The translations under genes were made by a program, and so were the position numbers. This document shows positions 1 through 5,547 of a stretch of 7,664 nt of DNA, piece by piece; position 1 is the first letter of the stretch; every line of letters begins with the position of its first letter. The stretch spans positions 1-7,664 of the forward strand of contig JBBSGP010000090.1 of the NCBI GenBank assembly GCA_038253885.1. The letters are read 5' to 3'. This stretch comes from JALZAQ01 sp038253885. Lineage in GTDB: Bacteria > Gemmatimonadota > Gemmatimonadetes > Gemmatimonadales > Gemmatimonadaceae. The notes below the pieces were generated by a model. That model was not told where the DNA came from. It saw only the letters and a program-made list of their open reading frames with translations, and made no database searches.

Positions 1-1428
1 GATTCCTGGCGCTGGTCCCCCGATTCGCTCTCCATCGCCTTTCATCTGAACCCACGCGCGCGATGGCACGACGGCAGGGCGGTCACCGCCCGTGACGTCG
101 CGTTCACCTACGGCGTACACGTCGATCCGGCAGTCGGGTCTCCAGTGGCGTCGCTGCTGGGCAACATCGATTCCGTGACGGCACGCGACTCGGCGACGGC
201 GATCTTCTACTTCAAGCGCCGGACGCCGGAACAGTTCTTCGACGCCACGTACCAACTGAGGATCATGCCGGAGCACTCGTTCGCCGGCATCGCGGGCGGC
301 GCTATCAAAACGGCGGCGCCCACCCGCGTACCGGTGGGGAGCGGGCGCTTCCGGTTCGTGCGGTGGGTCGCCGGACAGCGCGTGGAGATCGTTGCCGACA
401 CGACAAACTATCGCGGGCGAGCCCATCTCGACCGCATCATCTGGAGTGTCGTGCCCGACCCGACGACCGAGCTCACGAAGCTGCTCGCAGGAGAGGCGGA
501 CTTCGTCGAGTACATCCCACCCCCGCAGCTGCCGCAGCTCGCCGGACAACCGAGGCTGAAGCCGCTTCCCTACCCGTCGCTCGATTACTCGTTTGTCGCC
601 TTCAACCTGCACGACCAGAACAATCCAGCACGGCCGCACCCGGTGCTCGGCGATCGGGCGCTCCGTCGCGCGCTGACGATGGCGGTGAACCGCGCCCAGC
701 TCGCGCGAGCAGTCCTCGACACTCTGGGCACGGTGGCCCGCTGTCCCTGCTCGCGCTGGCAGGGAATCGCCGACAGCACCATCGCGCAGATTCCGTACGA
801 CACGGCGGGCGCCAATCGACTTCTCGACTCGCTTGGTTGGCGGGCTCAGCAGCGGGGCGGCATCCGGCGGCGGCAGGGGGAGGGCATGCCACTCCGCATC
901 ACCGCCATCGTGGGCAGTGGCAGCACGACGCGCATGGCGATGGCGGTTCCGCTCCAGGCGATGCTGAGAAGTGTCGGCGTTCAGCTGCAGATCGAGCCGC
1001 TGGAAAGCAACCTCTTCGGCGAGCGACTGCGCGCGCGCCACTTCGACGCCGCGCTCATCGGCTGGCACGCCGATCCCGTTCCGTCGACCGTGCGGCAGGG
1101 ATGGAGTGTGGCCTCGGCTCGGGACAAGGAGAGCTCCAACTTCGGGGGATACGAGAGCCCGGTGTTCGATGCCCTCGTGGACAGCGCCAGCGCGCAGACC
1201 GATCCGTCGAGGGCGAAGGCGCTCTACCGGAAGGCGTACGACGTGATCAACAGCGACGCGCCCGCGATCTGGGTCTATGAGCCGCGCAACGTCGCCGGGA
1301 TCGCGACGCGCGTGCATGCGGTGAGCATGCGCGCGGACTCCTGGTGGGCGCGACTGCCGGAGTGGTGGATCGCCGAGTCGGAGCGGATTCCGCGCGACCG
1401 CACGGGTCTCCGCGCGTCGGAGCCGTAG
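1..1428 (+). CDS. Peptide ABC transporter substrate-binding protein, SBP family 5 (DppA/OppA-like), 5' partial
   Basis: This is the extracytoplasmic binding protein of the importer encoded by the next four genes; it captures peptides and delivers them to the permease. The frame is open from base 1, so the GTG at 145 is only an internal codon and the true start lies upstream. 475 residues are visible. From family 5 lengths, roughly 60-110 residues including the signal peptide are missing. The family signature sits at the left edge (FHLNPRARWHDG followed by TARDVAFTYG). Further family hallmarks are AFNLHD near 598-615, RRALTMAVNR near 664-693, the LLDSLGW helix end near 820-840, and the AALIGWHAD segment near 1050-1073. 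Two oddities occur: a Cys-Pro-Cys at 742-750, and a basic, Gln-rich stretch at 841-885 where relatives usually have an acidic loop. The stop lies 5 nt before the dppB-like start. The family is clear. The exact substrate (dipeptide, longer peptide or another ligand, since some family members bind nickel or sugars) cannot be read from this sequence. Confidence 0.93.
   Translation, partial: DSWRWSPDSLSIAFHLNPRARWHDGRAVTARDVAFTYGVHVDPAVGSPVASLLGNIDSVTARDSATAIFYFKRRTPEQFFDATYQLRIMPEHSFAGIAGGAIKTAAPTRVPVGSGRFRFVRWVAGQRVEIVADTTNYRGRAHLDRIIWSVVPDPTTELTKLLAGEADFVEYIPPPQLPQLAGQPRLKPLPYPSLDYSFVAFNLHDQNNPARPHPVLGDRALRRALTMAVNRAQLARAVLDTLGTVARCPCSRWQGIADSTIAQIPYDTAGANRLLDSLGWRAQQRGGIRRRQGEGMPLRITAIVGSGSTTRMAMAVPLQAMLRSVGVQLQIEPLESNLFGERLRARHFDAALIGWHADPVPSTVRQGWSVASARDKESSNFGGYESPVFDALVDSASAQTDPSRAKALYRKAYDVINSDAPAIWVYEPRNVAGIATRVHAVSMRADSWWARLPEWWIAESERIPRDRTGLRASEP
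1419..1422 (+). promoter_or_regulatory. Weak ribosome binding site for the dppB-like gene
   Basis: GGAG lies inside the last codons of the binding protein gene, 11 nt before the ATG at 1434. The spacing is slightly long. Together with the 5-nt gap between genes this supports the ATG at 1434 over an upstream in-frame start at 1344, which would overlap the binding protein gene by about 85 nt. Confidence 0.45.
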
Positions 1429-1433
1429 CGCTC

Positions 1434-2402
1434 ATGCGGGGGTATCTCGCCCGCCGCCTCGTGCAGGCGGGCGCGATCGTGCTGCTCGCGGCGACGCTGA
1501 GCTTCATCCTGCTCCGCGTCGCGCCGGGAGACCCCTACAGCGCGATGGCGGACAACCCCAATGTTCCGCCGTCGGTGGTCCGCGCGCTGAGAGCCGAGCA
1601 GGGCCTGGACCGACCCCTGCCCGAGCAGTTCGTGCGGTACCTCGGCAACGTCGCTCGCGGCCACCTCGGGTACTCGTACTCGCAGCACCGCCCGGTTGCG
1701 GACGCGCTCGCGGACGCCCTCCCCAACACGTTGCTCCTCATGATCACGGCTCTCGCCGCCAGCTTTCTCGGCGGCATCGCCCTGGGGATCGCGCAGGCGA
1801 GACGTCAGGGTTCGGTTGTCGACCGCCTGCTCGGCACGATCTCGCTGGCGTTCTACTCGGTACCGGACTTCTGGCTCGCCCTCATGATTCTGCTGCTGTT
1901 CGCGCTGCGCATCCCCATCCTCCCGGCTGGCGGCGTGGTGTCGGAGATGCATGACTACCTCGGCGCCTGGGCGCGATTGGGTGACCGGCTGACCCATCTC
2001 GTGTTGCCGGTGCTGACGATGACACTGTATACGGCGGCGGGGATCGCCCGATATCAGCGATCTGCCCTGCTCGACGTCGGCTCGTCTGATTTCGTGCGCA
2101 CCGCACGCGCCAAGGGAGTGGAGGAGGCGCGCATCACCCGGCACCATATCCTCCGCAACGCCCTGCTTCCCGTGATCACCCTGCTCGGGCTGGCGCTGCC
2201 GGCTCTCCTCGGAGGAGCGGTGTTCATCGAGAAGATTTTTTCGTGGCCAGGGATGGGCCTGCTCGCGGCCCGAGGCATCGAGGCGCGGGACTATCCGCTG
2301 GTGGTGGCCGCGGCCGTGCTGGGAGCGGTGCTGGTCGCGGTCGGAAGCCTGATCGCCGATCTGCTCCACGCGGCGGCGGATCCGCGCGTCAGCCTGGAAT
2401 GA
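1434..2402 (+). CDS. dppB: Peptide ABC transporter permease, DppB/OppB-like
   Basis: One of the two inner-membrane channel subunits of the peptide importer. The 322-residue product has the normal DppB layout. TM1 is at about residues 9-29, followed by the RVAPGDP motif (28-34) that marks the start of the large external loop. The core begins with LPNTLLLM near residue 96, and further hydrophobic spans follow. The cytoplasmic coupling loop (EAA motif) runs from about D219 (DFVRTARAKG, then HHILRNALLPV) and docks on an ATPase subunit. EKIFSWPGMG and the DYPLV segment near the C-terminus are also typical of DppB. The ATG at 1434 is chosen because an upstream start would overlap the previous gene and the MRGYLARRL opening matches the family. 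Its TGA overlaps the next start as ATGA. Dpp and Opp cannot be separated from sequence alone, so the symbol is a family label. Confidence 0.94.
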   Translation: MRGYLARRLVQAGAIVLLAATLSFILLRVAPGDPYSAMADNPNVPPSVVRALRAEQGLDRPLPEQFVRYLGNVARGHLGYSYSQHRPVADALADALPNTLLLMITALAASFLGGIALGIAQARRQGSVVDRLLGTISLAFYSVPDFWLALMILLLFALRIPILPAGGVVSEMHDYLGAWARLGDRLTHLVLPVLTMTLYTAAGIARYQRSALLDVGSSDFVRTARAKGVEEARITRHHILRNALLPVITLLGLALPALLGGAVFIEKIFSWPGMGLLAARGIEARDYPLVVAAAVLGAVLVAVGSLIADLLHAAADPRVSLE

Positions 2403-3355
2403 CCGGCTCCTCTCCACTGCGCATCGCGCTCTGGACCATCGTCGCGGTCCTGGCCGGCTTGACGGCCATGCGCCCGGCCCCTCCGTCGGCCGGCGGCGCA
2501 ATCTCGCCATGGCGAGCCACGCTCCGGTATGTTCGCCAGGATCGAGCGAGCCGGATCGCCATTGCCTTTCTCACCGCTCTCGCTCTGACGACGCTGCTGT
2601 CGGCGTGGCTGGCCCCCTTCCCGCCGAACGATCTCCTCGAGCCGGAGCTGATGCGCGGCCGGGCGCCGTCCTGGCTTCACCTCTTCGGCACCGATCGATC
2701 GAGTCGCGACGTGCTCAGCCGCATGCTCTTCGGCGGGAGAATCTCTCTCGGCATCGCGCTCGTGGCCATCTTGCTGGCGGCGACCGTCGGTACCTGCTGG
2801 GGTGCTGTTGCAGGATACTACGGGGGCGTCGTGGATTCCGTGATGATGCGGCTGGTGGACACCGCGCTCGCGATCCCCCGCGTTCTTCTCCTGTTGGCCG
2901 TGCTGGCCCTGTGGGGCACGCTCTCCATTCCCGAGCTGGTGATCCTGCTCGGCGTCACCGGATGGTTCGACGTCAGCCGTCTGGTGCGCGCCGAGGTGCT
3001 CTCGGCGCGAGAGCGTGAGATGGTGCTGGCCGCCCGCGCGCTCGGGGCCGGTGATGCCCGCATTCTCTGGCGCCACATTCTTCCCAACGCGATCTCGCCG
3101 GCGATCGTGGCGGCGGCGCTCGGCATCGGGAACGTGCTCATCCTCGAGGCCGGTCTGTCGTTTCTCGGGATGGGCGTGCAGCCGCCCGATCCGAGCTGGG
3201 GCACGATGATCGGCGAGGGAAGCTCGCAGCTCAGCGCGCTCTGGTGGGTATCCGTCTTCCCCGGGCTGGCGATCGTTCTCACGGCGCTCTCATTCAACCT
3301 GCTGGGCGATGGCTTGCGCGATGCGCTCGACCCGCGGCAGCTTCCCGCTCGATGA
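2399..3355 (+). CDS. dppC: Peptide ABC transporter permease, DppC/OppC-like
   Basis: Second channel subunit, pairing with the DppB-like protein. It has 318 residues. The canonical part begins near residue 38 with a basic stretch (RYVRQDRASR) followed by the usual first TM (about 53-72) ending in APFPPNDLL. The family landmark LFGTDRSSRDVLSRMLFGGR comes next, then multiple TM segments. The EAA coupling loop is at about 206-236 (MVLAARALGAGDARILWRHI, then LPNAI, with M208 as its reference point). The C-terminal GLSFLGMGVQPPDPSWG is a DppC hallmark. Unusually, residues 7-24 form an extra hydrophobic segment joined by a Pro/Gly-rich linker (25-37). The ATG at 2399 overlaps the preceding TGA by 4 nt, which argues for this start; the only alternative before the core is ATG 2468 (M24). 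The stop overlaps the next gene, again as ATGA. The family call is secure; the N-terminal extension is less certain. Confidence 0.93.
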   Translation: MTGSSPLRIALWTIVAVLAGLTAMRPAPPSAGGAISPWRATLRYVRQDRASRIAIAFLTALALTTLLSAWLAPFPPNDLLEPELMRGRAPSWLHLFGTDRSSRDVLSRMLFGGRISLGIALVAILLAATVGTCWGAVAGYYGGVVDSVMMRLVDTALAIPRVLLLLAVLALWGTLSIPELVILLGVTGWFDVSRLVRAEVLSAREREMVLAARALGAGDARILWRHILPNAISPAIVAAALGIGNVLILEAGLSFLGMGVQPPDPSWGTMIGEGSSQLSALWWVSVFPGLAIVLTALSFNLLGDGLRDALDPRQLPAR

Positions 3356-4380
3356 CCACGCCGCTGCTGGCAGTCTCCCATCTTCGGACGTCGTTCTACA
3401 CATCCGCCGGGGTAGCACGGGCGGTGGATGATGTCTCGTTCACGATCGCTCCCAACGAGACGGTGGGAATGGTTGGCGAGTCTGGCTGTGGCAAGTCCGT
3501 CACGTCGCTCTCGATCCTGCGTCTGATCGCACGACCAGGCCGGATCGAGGCGGGAAGCCGGATCGAATTCGGAGGACAGGATCTCGTCACTGTCGATGAG
3601 GCGCGGATGCGCGAGATCCGCGGTGACCGGATCGCCATGATCTTTCAGGAGCCGATGACGGCGCTCAACCCCGTCTTCACCGTCGGCGACCAGATCGCCG
3701 AGGTTGCGCGCGTTCACGCCCGGGCGAGCCGGCGCGATGCGTGGGCGCGTGCGGTGGAGATGCTCCAGCTCACCGGAATCGCCGCCCCCGCTGAGCGAGC
3801 GCGGGAATATCCTCACCAACTCTCGGGGGGGATGCGGCAACGGGTGATGATCGGGATGGCGCTGATGATGAGCCCGGCTCTCCTGATCGCTGACGAGCCA
3901 ACGACCGCGCTCGATGTCACGATCCAGGCTCAGATTCTGGAGCTGCTCGCCGAGCTTCAGGCGAAGGTCGGGATGTCGATGCTGCTCATCACCCACGATC
4001 TCGGCGTCGTCGCCGAGAGAGTGAGCCGGGTGATCGTGATGTACGCGGGCGAGGTGGTGGAGGAGGCGCCCGTGGGCGACCTCTTCGCAACCGCTCACCA
4101 CCCCTACACCGAGGGTCTGCTCCAAGCGATGCCCCGCATGGGTCAGCGTCGGGATCGGCTGGCGGTGATACCGGGCACGGTCCCCTCTCCCACGGAGTGG
4201 CCCACCGGATGCCGCTTTCGCGATCGCTGCCCCTATGCCTGGGAGCGTTGTGCCGACGTGCACCCTCCGTTGTACCAGATCGCGGGCGGACACATCTCCC
4301 GCTGCCATCTGGCGGACGAGCCCGAGCGGCGCCTGCACCCCCACGCTCCCCTCGTGATCGAGCGGGGAGTCGCGGGTTGA
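3352..4380 (+). CDS. dppD: Peptide ABC transporter ATP-binding protein, DppD/OppD-like
   Basis: One of two cytoplasmic ATPases that drive peptide import. The 342-residue protein has every ABC element intact: Walker A GESGCGKS (42-49), Q-loop at Q99 (IFQEP), signature LSGGMRQR (157-164), Walker B LLIADE (177-182), D-loop ALD (186-188) and H-loop H215 (THD). The Opp/Dpp-type C-terminal domain follows, with GTVPSP near 275-280 and four cysteines C287, C293, C300 and C318. In related OppD/DppD proteins such cysteines bind an iron-sulfur cluster; that role here is inferred. The ATG at 3352 overlaps the dppC stop by 4 nt and no clear Shine-Dalgarno is seen, so translation probably depends on coupling. 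The length and start (TTPLLAVSHL) match the family. All catalytic residues are present, so the protein should be active. Confidence 0.95.
   Translation: MTTPLLAVSHLRTSFYTSAGVARAVDDVSFTIAPNETVGMVGESGCGKSVTSLSILRLIARPGRIEAGSRIEFGGQDLVTVDEARMREIRGDRIAMIFQEPMTALNPVFTVGDQIAEVARVHARASRRDAWARAVEMLQLTGIAAPAERAREYPHQLSGGMRQRVMIGMALMMSPALLIADEPTTALDVTIQAQILELLAELQAKVGMSMLLITHDLGVVAERVSRVIVMYAGEVVEEAPVGDLFATAHHPYTEGLLQAMPRMGQRRDRLAVIPGTVPSPTEWPTGCRFRDRCPYAWERCADVHPPLYQIAGGHISRCHLADEPERRLHPHAPLVIERGVAG
4364..4369 (+). promoter_or_regulatory. Ribosome binding site for the dppF-like gene
   Basis: GGGGAG lies within the last codons of the dppD-like gene, 10 nt before the ATG at 4380. It is the strongest Shine-Dalgarno in the ABC cluster and fixes the dppF-like start at the TGATG junction, ruling out in-frame ATGs further upstream (from 4197) that would run far into dppD. 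Confidence 0.6.
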
Positions 4381-5501
4381 TGGGGTTCACGGTCGGACCC
4401 GGGGAGCGTGCCCACGCTTCGGCGCGGGAGGCAACTCTCACGGAACGACCTCTTCTCGAGGTGCGCGCCCTCACCAAACACTTCCCCGTCCGGCGCGGGC
4501 TCTTCTCGCGCGGCGCCGGTGCCGTGCGCGCCGTGGACGGCATCTCGTTCGACATCGCGGGCGGCGAGACGCTGGGACTGGTGGGGGAATCCGGTTGCGG
4601 CAAGACGACGGCCGGTCGTGCGATTCTCCGGTTGATCGAGCCCACGTCGGGCGAGGTGCGATTCGACGGCCAGGACGTGCTGAAGATGGACACGCGGACG
4701 TTGCGCGCCCTCCGACGCCAGATGCAGATCGTCTTCCAGGACCCGTTCGCCTCTCTCAATCCGCGCATGACCGTCGGGGCGATCGTGCGCGAGGGGCTCA
4801 CGATCCATCGACTCGCCGAGGGCGAAGCAGCGCGCCAGCGCGTCCGACAGCTGCTGGAGGAGGTGGGGCTCCGTCCGGAGTACGCGTCACGCTATCCGCA
4901 CGAGTTCTCCGGTGGACAGCGTCAGCGCATCGGGATCGCCCGCGCTCTGGCGCTGAACCCGCGTTTCATTGTCTGCGACGAGCCTGTCTCGGCGCTGGAC
5001 GTGTCGGTTCAGGCGCAGGTGATCAACCTGCTGCGTGAGCTACAGCGCAGCCACGGCCTGGCCTATCTGTTCATCGCGCACGACCTGTCGGTGGTGGAGC
5101 ACGTGGCCGACAGGGTAGCCGTCATGTATCTGGGGCGAATCGTGGAGCTGGCGCGAGCGGATGATCTGTATCGCGAGCCGCTGATGCCGTACACACAAGC
5201 GCTGCTCTCGGCGGTTCCGGTGCCCGATCCCCAAACCCGCCGGCAGCGCATCATCCTGTCCGGAGACGTGCCCTCACCGGCCGATCCGCCGAGTGGCTGC
5301 CCATTCCATCCCCGCTGCCATCATCCCCGCAAGGACGCGTCCTGTTCCCGAATCGTGCCGCCGCTGGAGGAGAAGGCTCCGGGACATTTCGTGGCCTGCA
5401 TCAAGCAGCCACCGACGGTAGTGGACTGGGCGCAGCAGCAGGCAGCGGGCGCCACGGCTCCGCCCGAGCGGTACCTTCCCGCCGTTCTCGCCAAGCCGTG
5501 A
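4380..5501 (+). CDS. dppF: Peptide ABC transporter ATP-binding protein, DppF/OppF-like
   Basis: Second ATPase of the importer, expected to form a heterodimer with the DppD-like protein. It has 373 residues. Motifs are complete: Walker A GESGCGKT (69-76), Q-loop Q120 (VFQDPFASLNP), signature FSGGQRQR (176-183), Walker B FIVCDE (196-201), D-loop ALD (205-207) and H-loop H234 (AHD). DPFASLNPRMTV and the FPVRRGLF segment near residue 35 are typical of the F rather than the D subunit. The C-terminal domain has four cysteines (C307, C313, C322, C340); the middle spacing is CX8C instead of the CX6C of the D subunit. Residues 1-24 are a non-conserved lead-in and 344-373 an Ala/Pro/Gln-rich tail. The start ATG overlaps the previous stop by 1 nt (TGATG). 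This is the last gene of the tightly overlapping part of the operon. Confidence 0.95.
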   Translation: MGFTVGPGERAHASAREATLTERPLLEVRALTKHFPVRRGLFSRGAGAVRAVDGISFDIAGGETLGLVGESGCGKTTAGRAILRLIEPTSGEVRFDGQDVLKMDTRTLRALRRQMQIVFQDPFASLNPRMTVGAIVREGLTIHRLAEGEAARQRVRQLLEEVGLRPEYASRYPHEFSGGQRQRIGIARALALNPRFIVCDEPVSALDVSVQAQVINLLRELQRSHGLAYLFIAHDLSVVEHVADRVAVMYLGRIVELARADDLYREPLMPYTQALLSAVPVPDPQTRRQRIILSGDVPSPADPPSGCPFHPRCHHPRKDASCSRIVPPLEEKAPGHFVACIKQPPTVVDWAQQQAAGATAPPERYLPAVLAKP

Positions 5502-5547
5502 CATACAACTGGCGCGTGCGACACTCACCCTGAGACCCGAGGCCCGT
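5502..5547 (+). other. 46-nt spacer between the dppF-like gene and the POT permease gene
   Basis: The spacer has no hairpin followed by a T-run and no convincing -35/-10 pair that I can see. Read-through from the ABC genes into the POT gene is therefore the simplest expectation, making it the sixth gene of the operon. A weak internal promoter cannot be excluded by eye. Confidence 0.5.
5539..5542 (+). promoter_or_regulatory. Ribosome binding site deciding the TTG start of the POT permease
   Basis: GAGG sits 5 nt before TTG 5548. No in-frame ATG or GTG lies between the dppF-like stop and 5548. The next in-frame ATG (5659) is inside the conserved ExxER motif and would remove essential residues, so this site supports TTG initiation. 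Confidence 0.55.

Noticed and set aside
145..147. GTG as start of the binding protein gene
   Set aside because: The frame is open to base 1 and the family 5 signature (WHDG, TARDVAF) lies upstream of 145, so this is an internal valine codon.
363..1280. Plus-strand open frame of 305 codons in another frame of the binding protein gene
   Set aside because: It overlaps the real family 5 frame completely and translates to Arg/Ala-rich sequence typical of an off-frame high-GC read.
1275..2510. Minus-strand open frame of 411 codons opposite the dppB-like gene
   Set aside because: Its composition (Arg, Gln, Glu, His) mirrors the complement of a membrane protein gene. It covers the whole permease gene and has no ribosome site or family motif.
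2691..2702. Short GATCGATCGA palindrome-like repeat inside the dppC-like gene
   Set aside because: It encodes the conserved TDRSSRD segment and is too short to suggest an operator or attachment site.
2818..4344. Long minus-strand open frame (508 codons) opposite the dppC/dppD-like genes
   Set aside because: It is antisense to two genes with unmistakable conserved motifs. Its translation is Arg/His/Pro-rich low-complexity sequence with no domain, as expected for a GC-rich shadow frame.
4197..4379. Longer N-terminus for the dppF-like protein
   Set aside because: It would overlap the conserved cysteine domain of the dppD-like gene by about 180 nt. The TGATG junction with GGGGAG upstream gives a better start.
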